From Pseudomonadota bacterium (GTDB lineage: Bacteria > Desulfobacterota > Binatia > UBA9968), in NCBI GenBank assembly GCA_021324155.1, contig JAJPJQ010000050.1, positions 1 through 62,455 on the forward strand: a stretch of 62,455 nt of DNA, written 5' to 3'. This document shows positions 36,755-45,989 of this stretch, one piece after another. The translations under genes were made by a program, and so were the position numbers. Position 1 is the stretch's first letter. Each line of letters begins with the position of its first letter. Under the pieces are notes generated by a model that saw nothing but the letters and a program-made list of their open reading frames with translations, searched no databases and was not told the origin of the DNA.

Positions 36755-37720
36755 ATGGCGAAAAAAACCGCTTCGTGGATTAATTGGATCAAAGCGGGCG
36801 TGGGCCTCGGGCTGCTCGCGATCCTTTTCTGGAGTCTCGACTGGCGGCAGTTCGTCCACACGCTTTCGACGGCGAACTTCGGCTTCGTCGCCGCCGCGCT
36901 TCTTGCCTACACAGTCGGGAAAGTTCTGACGGCTATTCGCTGGGCGATGCTCGCGCGGCCGCCGGGATTCAAAAATCCGCTGAAAGAGTTCGTCGCGTTC
37001 TATTATATCGGGATGTTTTTCAACCTCTTCGCGCCGAGCACGCTCGGCGGCGACGCGGGCAAGGTTTACTATCTCACGCGCGAGAGGGGCGATGCCGGCG
37101 GCGGCGCCGAGACGGCGACACGCGCTGTGATCTCCATCCTCGCCGATCGCGCCATCGGCATGACGGTGCTGTTCTGGATCGCCGCCGTTGCGCTCCTCGC
37201 GTTTCCCGGCTATGCGGAGCTTTTTCCGCAGGCGGTGCGCTATGCGACTTATATCAGCGCGGTCCTGCCGATCGCCGCCTATGCGGCGTTTCCGCTCGTG
37301 GGCCGCCGGCTCGCAAAGATTCGCCACTCGCTGGCGCAAAAGCTCCATGACATGGGAAACGCGTACTGGCGGCGGCCCGACGTTCTCGCCGGAGCCGTGC
37401 TGCTGTCGCTGGCGTTCCACTTGATTCAAGTGGCGATCCAGGTTCTCATCGCCGACGCGCTCGCTTTCGAGCTGCCGTGGAGCTACGCGCTGGTTTTTTT
37501 TCCGCTGGTCGATGTCGTGGCGATGCTACCGGTTAGTATCAGCGGCATCGGGATACGCGAGGGCGGCTATTTGTTTTTTCTCGGCCGCATCGGCGTCGCG
37601 CCGGAGCGGGCGATCGCCAGCAGCATCGTGTGGCTCGCGATCGTCGTGGCGAGCGGCCTTGTCGGCGGTCTCGTGTTCGTGCTTTACCGCGAGCGCGCTC
37701 AGTCGATTTCCCCGTCTTGA
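36755..37720 (+). CDS. Lysylphosphatidylglycerol synthase-like (UPF0104) integral membrane protein
   Basis: 321 residues with about eight hydrophobic segments. The flippase-like LPG_synthase_TM family is shown by TVGKVLTAIRWAMLAR near 50-65, FFNLFAPSTLGGDAGKVYYL near 88-107, and LPVSISGIGIREGGY near 245-260. The aminoacyl-transferase domain of MprF is absent. Such stand-alone proteins are often found with glycan clusters and may flip lipid-linked sugars. It converges by 22 bp on the GT39 operon described next, which makes that role attractive but unproven. Confidence 0.85.
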   Translation: MAKKTASWINWIKAGVGLGLLAILFWSLDWRQFVHTLSTANFGFVAAALLAYTVGKVLTAIRWAMLARPPGFKNPLKEFVAFYYIGMFFNLFAPSTLGGDAGKVYYLTRERGDAGGGAETATRAVISILADRAIGMTVLFWIAAVALLAFPGYAELFPQAVRYATYISAVLPIAAYAAFPLVGRRLAKIRHSLAQKLHDMGNAYWRRPDVLAGAVLLSLAFHLIQVAIQVLIADALAFELPWSYALVFFPLVDVVAMLPVSISGIGIREGGYLFFLGRIGVAPERAIASSIVWLAIVVASGLVGGLVFVLYRERAQSISPS

Positions 37721-39222
37721 TCGATCGGCGGCGGCAGCTGCGCCTTCTCGATTTCACAAGCCTGAGGATCGCGCGTCGCACCTTTCATAACGATCGTCTT
37801 TCCATCCGATGAGGTTACGACGACTTTCATTTCGCCGTTCGCTTCACCGGCCCGCGCAAGGTAGTAGTCGTCCGGTTTGCCGCACGACAGCGGCATGCGG
37901 ATGATATTGCGATCGAGTCGGTAGGCGACAACCTGCAGTGTCGGATTCAATAGCTCTGGCGTAGCGTAGAACCGGCTGCTTCCTGGAACGGCAGCTTCGA
38001 CTTTGCCCACGAAATCAAGCATGCCGCCAAACGCCACTTCGCGCCTCCATACGGAAGGATTTGGAAGGATCAACACGAGATCGACGAGCGCGACTAGCAG
38101 GGCAAGGCTCTGCAGGCGGGCTAACTTCAGCGCGGCGAAACGAGCCTTGAGCGTCTCGCCGTCGGCGAGCGGCGCGAGCGCGCGCGCCGCGATCAGCGCG
38201 ACCGCCGGATAGGCAGGGAGCAGATAGACGGCGCGCTTGATCGTCGAAATAAAGACGATGGCAAAGATCACTATCCACCAAGCATGGAGAAAGCGTCCGG
38301 TCGAGTCCTCGCGCCCGCCGCGGAAGCGATGGACGAGGGCCGCGATCAGCGCGAGGTTCCAAGGAAACAATCGCGTCGCGAGCCAGCCGAAAACCGCGAA
38401 TTTGCTGTGGCGCGTCGAAAAGCCGTGCGTGCCGAGAATGTGCTCGAAGTTCTCGCGAAAGATCTGCACGTCGAGGAAGCGCTTGCCGCCGATATGATAC
38501 GCGCCGGCATACCAGCCGATGTCGATGGCGAGCGTCAGCGTGACCCACGGCCACGACCAGAGTTGCCAAAGTTCCGCCAGCCGCTTATCGGCGGCGAGGA
38601 AAGCGATGATGCCGAGCGCGGGGAAAGCGGCGCCTGCTGGACCCTTGGCGAGCACGGCGAGCGCCGCGCCGATATAGCATATGGCGCGCTGCCATTCGCG
38701 CCTGTCGCGCTGCCAGAAGAAAAAGCCCGTGAGGGATGCCGTGACGCACGCCGCGAACACCATATCGACGCGCGCTTCGGTTCCGGACACCCAGAATTCG
38801 TACATGCCGAGCAGCGCGCCGACGGCCAGCCATGCGGTGCGCCGCCCGCCGATCGCTTTGCCCAGCATGAAAGTCATCGTGGCCACGGCGCCCGCCGCCA
38901 GCGCTGATGGGAGGCGCACCGTCCAGTCGGAAAGACCGAGCGGGAGCGCGAGGATGGCCGCGATCCAGTGGAACAGCGGCGGCTTCGAAGGGATGCCCTC
39001 GTTCGGGTCCGGCAGAATCCATTCGTGATCTTGAACGATGTCCTGCACGACGAGTCCCTCGCGCGCCTCGCCGTGATTCCAGATCGGCGGGAGCAAATAC
39101 GTCCAGGCGGCGAGCGCGATAAAAATCGCCGCGAGAAAAAGGATGTCCCAGCGCGTTCCGCGCTCTGACGTGGCGACGGGCTTATCGTAAGTGAGTGTAG
39201 ATACAGTGTTCAGCGCGTTCAT
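37699..39222 (-). CDS. GT39 family (ArnT-like) membrane glycosyltransferase, copy A
   Basis: 507 residues with about twelve hydrophobic segments. The first periplasmic loop holds the catalytic-region acidic residues in HGEAREGLVV, followed by IPSKPPLFHWIAA. A second conserved acidic motif is EARVDMVF near 150. It would move a sugar from polyprenyl phosphate to lipid A, a protein or another lipid in the periplasm. It is most similar to copy C (40945-42708), sharing EGLVV and IPSKPPxFHW. It is the last gene of the six-gene operon, 13 bp after copy B. Confidence 0.88.
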   Translation of the reverse strand: MNALNTVSTLTYDKPVATSERGTRWDILFLAAIFIALAAWTYLLPPIWNHGEAREGLVVQDIVQDHEWILPDPNEGIPSKPPLFHWIAAILALPLGLSDWTVRLPSALAAGAVATMTFMLGKAIGGRRTAWLAVGALLGMYEFWVSGTEARVDMVFAACVTASLTGFFFWQRDRREWQRAICYIGAALAVLAKGPAGAAFPALGIIAFLAADKRLAELWQLWSWPWVTLTLAIDIGWYAGAYHIGGKRFLDVQIFRENFEHILGTHGFSTRHSKFAVFGWLATRLFPWNLALIAALVHRFRGGREDSTGRFLHAWWIVIFAIVFISTIKRAVYLLPAYPAVALIAARALAPLADGETLKARFAALKLARLQSLALLVALVDLVLILPNPSVWRREVAFGGMLDFVGKVEAAVPGSSRFYATPELLNPTLQVVAYRLDRNIIRMPLSCGKPDDYYLARAGEANGEMKVVVTSSDGKTIVMKGATRDPQACEIEKAQLPPPIDQDGEID

Positions 39223-39235
39223 GAAAACTTTACAT

Positions 39236-40948
39236 CTAGCGGTTCGTTACCAGCGCGACGCCATCGGCGCGGAGCAAAACCTTCGCGCCGTGCAGCTCGA
39301 AGAGGCGTTTTTCTTTAACGAATACCAGAAGCCTTCTCTGCCCCCATTGTCGGTCAAATTCTTCGTAAGTCAACAGCGCCGGGTCGTAGCCTGGGGCGGG
39401 AGAGGGCCATTCTTTCGATAAATAAAAGCTGCCGAGGATTTCGCCGTCGCCGCGATGCGCGACGACAGCCATGGGCCGATGAAGGGCGAGGTAAAAAGGG
39501 AGGCTCGGAAGGTATGTGTCGTAAATCACGACGGGCACCGTCGCGTCCGCCGAGCGCACGACCGCCGCGGAATCATGCGCCAGCTCTTTGTCGGAGCGGT
39601 CGAGAGAAATCGGCGCAATCACACGGTGCCCGATAAAAAACAGCGCCGCGAAAGCGACGCAGCAAAGCGGCATCAACCGCTCGAGCGGCGCCGTCAGCGT
39701 CGTCCATGCGGCGGCGAAGAAGAGGAGCGCGGCGACGACTCCGACCGACGCGATTTCGGCGCGCGGCAGCTGAGTAACGAATTCCCGACCGGCGGCTGGG
39801 ACGAGGGTCGGCGCGATCAGCCCGGCAAAGAAGTAGAGACAGGCCAGGCCGAGCAGCAGCCAGGCGGCAGCGAGAAGGCGGAGATCGATCCGCTGAAGGC
39901 CATAAGCCAACGTTATTCCGGCGAGTGCGGCGAGCGCCGGATAAATCGGCAGGAGGTATTCGGACATCTTCGAGCTGGACAAGCTGAAAAACGCGAACGG
40001 CACGACGGCCCATAACAGCGTAAACAGCGCGAAGTCATCACGCATCTGCCACAGCCTCGCCGCGATGCGCGGCAGGATGAGCGTCCAAGGAAAGAAGCCG
40101 ACGGCGACGACGCCGAAAAAGTAATACCACGGCTTTCCGCGGTTGAAGTGCGGCGTGAGAAAGCGGACGAAATGCTCCTGGCCGAGAAAGTAGGCGAGGT
40201 ATCCGGGGCGGCGCATCTCCGCGGCGGCGTACCAGGGCGTGACTATGAGCAGAAAGATCAACACGCCCCAGCCAAGCTCCATCTCTTTGAGCGCCGACCA
40301 TTTCCGCCGCGCGGTGATATATGCGACCACGATCATCCCGGGAAAGATGAAACCGATCGGCCCTTTAACGAGCGTCGCGCCCGCCGCGGCGGCATACATT
40401 AGGAAGTGATAGCGCCGTTTAACATTCTGCAGTTCGGCTATACTCGCGAGATAAAATGCCATCAGCGCTGTCGTGATGAAGAATGCCAGGACCATATCGA
40501 CGATCACGATGCGCGCGAAGATATTAAACTGCACTGCGGTCACGAGCACGAGCGCGCTCCAGAGCGCCGCCCACGCGCCGGCTATGCGCCGGACGAAGAA
40601 ATAGGTGATGACGAGAATACCGAGCGCGGCCAATGCGGATGGCAGCCGCGCCGCCGTCTCGGAGACGCCGAAGAGCTTAAAGCTCGCCGCCGTTGCGGCG
40701 TAGAAGAACATCGGCTTTTCGATCCGCGGGAGAAAATTATAGTAGGGCGTGATCCAGTCGCCCGTCTCCAGCACTTCGCGGGCGATTTCGGCGTTGCGCC
40801 CTTCATCCGGATTGAAGAGGGCGGCGCCGCCGAGATCGTGGAACAGGACAAAAACCGCAGACAGCGCGAGAATCGCAGCTGCTATGCGGCTATCGTCGAG
40901 CAACGCGGCTAGAGAGCGCGGGCGGTCGGCCGCCGCTGCCGGTCTCAC
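39236..40948 (-). CDS. GT39 family (ArnT-like) membrane glycosyltransferase, copy B
   Basis: 570 residues from GTG 40948, with GGAG seven bases upstream and overlapping the stop of copy C by GTGA. The open frame reaching back to 41377 lies inside copy C in another frame and is not coding. The first loop is the canonical ArnT form NPDEGRNAEIAREVLETGDW, followed by RIEKPMFFY; VDMVLAF supplies the second acidic motif. Of the three copies it is closest to true ArnT (4-amino-arabinose transferase). About twelve membrane segments. Confidence 0.88.
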   Translation of the reverse strand: MRPAAAADRPRSLAALLDDSRIAAAILALSAVFVLFHDLGGAALFNPDEGRNAEIAREVLETGDWITPYYNFLPRIEKPMFFYAATAASFKLFGVSETAARLPSALAALGILVITYFFVRRIAGAWAALWSALVLVTAVQFNIFARIVIVDMVLAFFITTALMAFYLASIAELQNVKRRYHFLMYAAAAGATLVKGPIGFIFPGMIVVAYITARRKWSALKEMELGWGVLIFLLIVTPWYAAAEMRRPGYLAYFLGQEHFVRFLTPHFNRGKPWYYFFGVVAVGFFPWTLILPRIAARLWQMRDDFALFTLLWAVVPFAFFSLSSSKMSEYLLPIYPALAALAGITLAYGLQRIDLRLLAAAWLLLGLACLYFFAGLIAPTLVPAAGREFVTQLPRAEIASVGVVAALLFFAAAWTTLTAPLERLMPLCCVAFAALFFIGHRVIAPISLDRSDKELAHDSAAVVRSADATVPVVIYDTYLPSLPFYLALHRPMAVVAHRGDGEILGSFYLSKEWPSPAPGYDPALLTYEEFDRQWGQRRLLVFVKEKRLFELHGAKVLLRADGVALVTNR

Positions 40949-42708
40949 GGCTCGTCTCCTTCGTCCGGCGCATCGACGGTATCCGGCAGCCGGATGTCGG
41001 TGCCGGGAGCGACGGCAACGACCAAGAGCCGCTCGCTTCCGTCCCAGCCGGTCGTCTCGCTCGTATCGATCTCCGTCAGGCCGCGTTTGCCTTTGAGCAT
41101 CAGCCACTCGTTCTCGCGGATGAGAATATAGTAGGGCGGCTTTGCGGGCCGCTGGAGCGGCAGAAACGACGGCAGATAGGCGCGGGCGTAGAACTGCGCG
41201 GCTTTGTTGGCGCCGCTGTAAAAAACGATTGGCATGCCGGCCGGAGTCTCGGCGCGGACGCGCGCCATGAACGGCCGAAAGCTGTAGTTGCCCGCGAGCG
41301 CCGGATGGAAGGTGCTTTGGATTGCGCTGAGCGAGATCATGAGCACGATAGCAAGACTCAATGCGACGGCGTTCCAAGCTCCGCGCCGTGCTTCGCCGAT
41401 GATGAAGACGCCTCCCAGCAGCGACACCGCGGCGCAGAAAAACAGCGTCGTGCGAAAATCGTTCAAAGCTCCGGCCATGACCGTAAGGCTCTCGCGGCTA
41501 TTTGGCCACACGAAACGCTGCGCCGCTGCGACCACGTCGAACCCGACTGCCTGGGCCGCGAGCGTTACGCCGGCGAGACCGAAGACGGTCGCGATCGCGT
41601 ATACGGCCGTTTTGGCCCATCCGGTTTCCGCCGACACGCCGAGCGACAAGTCGCTCCACCATGCAGCGAACAGCAGCGCTACCGCCGGGTAAAGCGGAAG
41701 GATGTACACCGATCGCTTACCCAGCGCGAGCGACAAAACGACGAAGACGGCGGCGAACCAGACGAGCGGGTAAAGCAGCTCCTTTTCCGCCAGACGGCGG
41801 CGCTGCCGGAACAAATAAATCGCAAGGGCCGGAAAGAACAGACTCCATGGCGCCATGCCCGCGAAAAGCGCCGGCACATAATAAAAGATATTGTGATTAT
41901 GGCCGGCGGCGCCGAGCGGCGTGCCGACGATCTCGTGGACGACCTGGCGGAGAAAAAACCTTTCGCCGCCTTGGAGCCATGCGAGAGAGTACCAGCTCCC
42001 GGCGACTACCAAGCCGAATGGAATGGAAATCCAGAGATAGAGCCGCTTAACGAAAGCGAGGTCGCGCATGAACCCGAGAAACAGCAGGGCGGCGATTCCG
42101 GGAAGCGCGGCGCCGACCGGCCCCTTGGCAAGGATTGCGAGGCCGGCAAAGAGTGCGAGCAGCAGGCTGCGCGCAATTCCACCGCCGGCTTTGTGCAAGA
42201 AATAAAAATACAGGAACGTGCAGAGCATGAAAAAAGTGAGCGTCATATCGACGCGAGCGCTGACGGCGGCGCGCCACCACTCGGGACTCGTCGCGAGGAC
42301 GACGGCGGCGACAAGACCCGCGGTCGCGCCCCACAGACGAGCGGCGGCAAGATAGACGGCGAGAACACCGAGCGAGGCGAGCAGCGCGGAAGGGAAGCGC
42401 ACGGTGAATTCGTTGAATGTTCCCGACACGAGCGAGGTGACAGCCGCGATCCAATGGAACATCGGCGGCTTGGACGGGATGTCGACGCCCGCGCGCAGCG
42501 GCAGGATCCAGCTGCCGTTGTGCCAGATCTCCCAGACGACGAGGCCTTCACGCGGCTCTCCCTTTTCATAGAACGGCGAGGCCCAGAGTGCCCAGATAAA
42601 GAGAATGAAGCAGAAGGCACAGACGAGAACCGCGCCCGCGGCCACCGACGGTACCGCCTCTACCTTACCATTTCGAGTTTTATGCTGCCTTGCCGAATCA
42701 GCGCTCAT
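40945..42708 (-). CDS. GT39 family (ArnT-like) membrane glycosyltransferase, copy C
   Basis: 587 residues with about twelve hydrophobic segments and a polar N-terminus of 20 residues. The first loop has KGEPREGLVV and DIPSKPPMFHWIAAV; the second acidic motif is SARVDMTLTF. It is the sister of copy A. It ends by overlapping copy B (GTGA) and follows the Gfo/Idh dehydrogenase gene by 31 bp in the same operon. Donor and acceptor are unknown; a polyprenyl-phosphate sugar donor is the family rule. Confidence 0.88.
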   Translation of the reverse strand: MSADSARQHKTRNGKVEAVPSVAAGAVLVCAFCFILFIWALWASPFYEKGEPREGLVVWEIWHNGSWILPLRAGVDIPSKPPMFHWIAAVTSLVSGTFNEFTVRFPSALLASLGVLAVYLAAARLWGATAGLVAAVVLATSPEWWRAAVSARVDMTLTFFMLCTFLYFYFLHKAGGGIARSLLLALFAGLAILAKGPVGAALPGIAALLFLGFMRDLAFVKRLYLWISIPFGLVVAGSWYSLAWLQGGERFFLRQVVHEIVGTPLGAAGHNHNIFYYVPALFAGMAPWSLFFPALAIYLFRQRRRLAEKELLYPLVWFAAVFVVLSLALGKRSVYILPLYPAVALLFAAWWSDLSLGVSAETGWAKTAVYAIATVFGLAGVTLAAQAVGFDVVAAAQRFVWPNSRESLTVMAGALNDFRTTLFFCAAVSLLGGVFIIGEARRGAWNAVALSLAIVLMISLSAIQSTFHPALAGNYSFRPFMARVRAETPAGMPIVFYSGANKAAQFYARAYLPSFLPLQRPAKPPYYILIRENEWLMLKGKRGLTEIDTSETTGWDGSERLLVVAVAPGTDIRLPDTVDAPDEGDEP

Positions 42709-42739
42709 GGCGAGTGCGGCCGGCGCGCGCCAGCCGAGG

Positions 42740-43759
42740 TCAGGATTCGATGGCGATTTTCTTTCCGCCGGCTCGGAGCGAGCGCTCGCCCGCTTCCAGC
42801 ACCGCGAGGACTTTCAGCGAGAACTCGCCGTCCGAAAGCGGCGCGCGCCGCTCGCGGATGCTGCCCAGAAAATCCGCCACGGCGGAAGCCAGCGGCTCCT
42901 CGGCGGCGATGCCTTCGAGTTTGCGTTCCGTCAAAACTTTCGACGGAATTGTATTCGCGTCCGGCGCTGCGCCGCCCGCGCCAGCGCCCGTCGCGTACTC
43001 GTAGAGCGTTGCCGCGCGCTTGTCGAATTTGCCCTCGTAGACGAGCATCTTTTTGCTGCCGACGACCGTGAGCTTCGCCGTGTTCTCGGGAAAAAGCCAG
43101 TTGTGATAGATGAACGCGGAGGCGCCGTCGGACATCTCGACCGTCGCCATGTTGAGGTCTTCGACGTCGGGTTGGAGATAACGATAGCCTTGGAGCGTGA
43201 CGCTCGCCGGACGGCCCTTCAAAACGAACAAGAGGATCGAGACGTCGTGCGGCGCAGAGTTCCACCAGACGTTGGAGTCGCGCTTGATGCGGCCGAGGTT
43301 CAGCCGCTGGAGAAATACATGGTAGACGTCGCCCAGCTCGCCGCCAGCGGCGAGCTCCTGCGTCACGCGGATCGCGCGGTCGTAGAGAAACGTGTGGTCG
43401 ACGAAGAGCACGGCGCGCTGCGCCTGCGCCGCGGCGACGAGAGCTTTTCCCTCATCGTAGCGGAGCGCTAGCGGCTTCTCGATCCAGATGTGCTTGCCGG
43501 CGTCGAGCGCCTTTTTGCCGAGCGAGAAATGCGTTGCCGGCGGCGTCACAAGCACGACGGCGTCGATTTTAGCGTCTTTAAGCACGGCGTCGTACGACCC
43601 AGTCGTAGAAATATCGGGAAAGGCTTTATGGCATTCCGCACGCAGGCCGGCATCGAGATCGCATATCACTGCGACCGAGCAATCCTTGGCCGCACGAAAT
43701 TTCGGCAACAGCTTGCGCCCCCAGTAGCCGGCGCCCACGAGCGCGACGTTGATCGTCAT
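42740..43759 (-). CDS. Gfo/Idh/MocA family NAD(P)-dependent dehydrogenase
   Basis: 339 residues. The N-terminal Rossmann fold has VALVGAGYWGRKLLPKF, VVLVTPPATH and the family EKPLAL motif near 98. The C-terminal half is the usual dimerisation/substrate domain (PHDVSILLF contains the conserved His). In sugar clusters, members such as WbpB and GnnA oxidise a UDP-hexose at C3 to a keto sugar that a DegT aminotransferase then aminates; such an aminotransferase is two genes upstream here. No signal peptide. It lies 3 bp after the GT2 gene. Confidence 0.9.
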   Translation of the reverse strand: MTINVALVGAGYWGRKLLPKFRAAKDCSVAVICDLDAGLRAECHKAFPDISTTGSYDAVLKDAKIDAVVLVTPPATHFSLGKKALDAGKHIWIEKPLALRYDEGKALVAAAQAQRAVLFVDHTFLYDRAIRVTQELAAGGELGDVYHVFLQRLNLGRIKRDSNVWWNSAPHDVSILLFVLKGRPASVTLQGYRYLQPDVEDLNMATVEMSDGASAFIYHNWLFPENTAKLTVVGSKKMLVYEGKFDKRAATLYEYATGAGAGGAAPDANTIPSKVLTERKLEGIAAEEPLASAVADFLGSIRERRAPLSDGEFSLKVLAVLEAGERSLRAGGKKIAIES

Positions 43760-43762
43760 TGC

Positions 43763-44650
43763 CTAACGAAACTCCTTAATGCGGAAAGGCGGACGTTCCT
43801 GCGCTTCAACGAAGCGCTCGAGGCTCCGCCCGTTGGCGTAGATCAGACAGGCAATGAGCAATAAGAGGAGCGCCGGAATCGTCCAGCCGAGAATTAAAAA
43901 AAAGGCGCCGACCGTGACCGTCAGCCACTGGAGTCTGAGAAAGGCGCCGATCCAGCGCTCGGCGCCCGCCACGGCGAACGGCAGCACGCAGATATCGCGC
44001 GCGACTTCGAAGACGCGCCCCAGCCCGTAGTGCGAAGTGCCCGCCTTACGCTCGCGGTCGACGATCTCCACTTCGGAAAATTCGTTTGCTTTCACGCCGA
44101 ACACCACTGGCGAGAAGCGATTTAAAAATCCCTTGGGCACATATCGGCCGGCGATTACCTCGCGCCGGTACGCCTTCAGGCCACAGCCGCAGTCGTGTAC
44201 CGGCACGCCGCTGACCAATCGGATCAGCGCGTTCGCCACGATCGACGGCAGGCGCCGGTCCCAGAAGCTGCCGACCCGTTCCCGCCGCCAGCCTGAGACG
44301 ACGCGGTACCCCTGCGACAAGCGATCGAGCATCGCGGGAATATATGCAGGATCATTCTGATAATCGCCGTCGATCGTCACGATGATTTCGCCGGACGCGC
44401 GCGAAACGCCCGCCAGCAGCGCCCAGTTCTCACCGACATTCGTCTCGAGATCGGCGTAGTGAAAGCGCGGATCCTCATCGGCGATCGCTTTCATGATGGA
44501 GAGTGTGTCGTCGTTGCTCCAATCGTTCACGAAAATGATCTCATAGTCGCCCAGCGGCTCGAGCGCGTCGCGAATGGCCTCGTAAAGCGCCCGCACGTTT
44601 CCTTCTTCGTTGTGCATGGGCGCGACGACCGACAGCCGGAGTTTCTGCAC
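43763..44650 (-). CDS. GT2 polyprenyl-phosphate glycosyltransferase with two C-terminal membrane helices (ArnC/GtrB type)
   Basis: 295 residues. The GT-A domain has VVAPMHNEEGNVRALYEAI, then FVNDWSNDDT where the family usually has VDDGSxDxT, and TIDGDYQNDP as the metal/acceptor motif. Two hydrophobic segments (about 228-250 and 254-275) end the protein, as in ArnC/GtrB. It would load a nucleotide sugar onto undecaprenyl phosphate for export and use by the three GT39 enzymes. It starts 8 bp after the aminotransferase. Confidence 0.9.
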   Translation of the reverse strand: MQKLRLSVVAPMHNEEGNVRALYEAIRDALEPLGDYEIIFVNDWSNDDTLSIMKAIADEDPRFHYADLETNVGENWALLAGVSRASGEIIVTIDGDYQNDPAYIPAMLDRLSQGYRVVSGWRRERVGSFWDRRLPSIVANALIRLVSGVPVHDCGCGLKAYRREVIAGRYVPKGFLNRFSPVVFGVKANEFSEVEIVDRERKAGTSHYGLGRVFEVARDICVLPFAVAGAERWIGAFLRLQWLTVTVGAFFLILGWTIPALLLLLIACLIYANGRSLERFVEAQERPPFRIKEFR

Positions 44651-44658
44651 GGAGAAGG

Positions 44659-45768
44659 TCAGTCGCGCGAGAAATATTCCCGCACCGCCGCGATGATGTA
44701 GTCGACTTCATCGTCGCGGAGCTCGGCGAAGACCGGCAGCGCGAGGTTCTCGCGCGCGTACCGCTCGGCCTCGGGAAGCGAATATTTCGGCAGCTTTTTG
44801 GCGATCCACGACTCATGGTGGTGCAGGCAAAGCGGATAATAGATGCCGTTGCCGATGCCTTTTGCGTCGAGAAATTTCTTCAGCGGCTCGCGGTCGGGCG
44901 TCTCGATTGCGTATTGATGGTAGACACTCGTACGATCGGAAAAGACCGGCGGCGTGCGCAGCGGCAGATTGCGGAAAGCGTCGTCGTAGCGCGCGGCGAT
45001 CTCGCCGCGACGGGCGTTGTCGCGGTCGAGCGTCGGAAGCTTGAGCCGCAGCATGCCGGCCTGAAGCTCGTCGAGTCGGCTGTTCCAGCCGTAGATCTTG
45101 TGGTTGTACTTTTCCGCCTGTCCGTGGACGCGGAGCAGCCGCACGGATTCCGCGAGCTTGTCGTCGTTCGTGAGCACGACTCCGCCGTCGCCGTAGCAGG
45201 CGAGGTTTTTCACCGGTCCCAGGCTCATCGGCGTGATGCGTCCTAGACCGGCCGCGCGCTCGCCCTTGTACACCGCGCCCTGCGCCTGCGACGCATCCTC
45301 GATGACGGGGATATTGTTTTCGCCGGCGAGACGGACGAGCGAGTCCATGTCGCACGGCAGCCCGAGCATATGAACGGCGAGGATCGCGCGCGTGCGGGGG
45401 CTGATGGCCGCTCTGACCGAGCCGAGATCGGGACCGTAATCGCCGGCGGCCTTGTCGACCAGCACCGGCTTGGCGCCCACGCTGAAGATCGGCTCGATCA
45501 CCGGCGCGGGCGCGTGTGCCGCGAGGATCACCTCGTCGTCCTCGCCGATCCCGAGCGCGCGCAACGAGAGAAAGATCGCGTCGGTGCCGGAGGCGACGCC
45601 GATCGCGTGCTGCACGCCGCAAAACGCGCCGAACTCGCGCTCGAAACCGGCGAGCTGTGGCCCGTTCAGGAGCCGCATCGATGTCAGCGTTTCGTCCCAG
45701 CGGGCGCGGAGGTCTGGCTCGATCTGGCGGTATTTCCGTGTGAGATCGAGTAAAGGAATATTCATCAA
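44659..45768 (-). CDS. DegT/DnrJ/EryC1/StrS family sugar aminotransferase
   Basis: 369 residues, first gene of the six-gene operon (45768 to 37699). PLP-lysine region is SLGPVKNLACYGDGG, with the conserved Asp in VIEDASQAQGA and the substrate-side NSRLDELQAGML. The cofactor-facing segment LAAHAPAPVIEPI departs from the usual AFTFVAT pattern. It transfers an amino group to a keto sugar nucleotide made, in this model, by the Gfo/Idh enzyme. GnnB, WbpE, FdtB and ArnB belong to the same family; which one is closest needs a tree. Confidence 0.9.
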   Translation of the reverse strand: MMNIPLLDLTRKYRQIEPDLRARWDETLTSMRLLNGPQLAGFEREFGAFCGVQHAIGVASGTDAIFLSLRALGIGEDDEVILAAHAPAPVIEPIFSVGAKPVLVDKAAGDYGPDLGSVRAAISPRTRAILAVHMLGLPCDMDSLVRLAGENNIPVIEDASQAQGAVYKGERAAGLGRITPMSLGPVKNLACYGDGGVVLTNDDKLAESVRLLRVHGQAEKYNHKIYGWNSRLDELQAGMLRLKLPTLDRDNARRGEIAARYDDAFRNLPLRTPPVFSDRTSVYHQYAIETPDREPLKKFLDAKGIGNGIYYPLCLHHHESWIAKKLPKYSLPEAERYARENLALPVFAELRDDEVDYIIAAVREYFSRD

Positions 45769-45989
45769 ATCGATCGGTCTTTCGTAACGGGATTGCCGGC
45801 GGAGCTCAAAGCTGAAGCAATAGCCTTTACTACCTCAAAATCGCGAAAATGACAAATGTTCGCGGCAAAAAATGCCGCGGGTCGCATCGCGGCCTCTGTC
45901 GCGAAGTTGTCCTTGCGCGATGCGTTTGAAGCCGTAGCCGTTGCAATGCTATTGGATTTGCGGGAAGACACGGGAGGAGGAAACCCCTT

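Noticed and set aside
41305-43071. Plus-strand open frame of 588 codons
   Set aside because: It lies opposite GT39 copy C and the Gfo/Idh gene, with Arg/Glu/Gly-rich non-protein-like composition.
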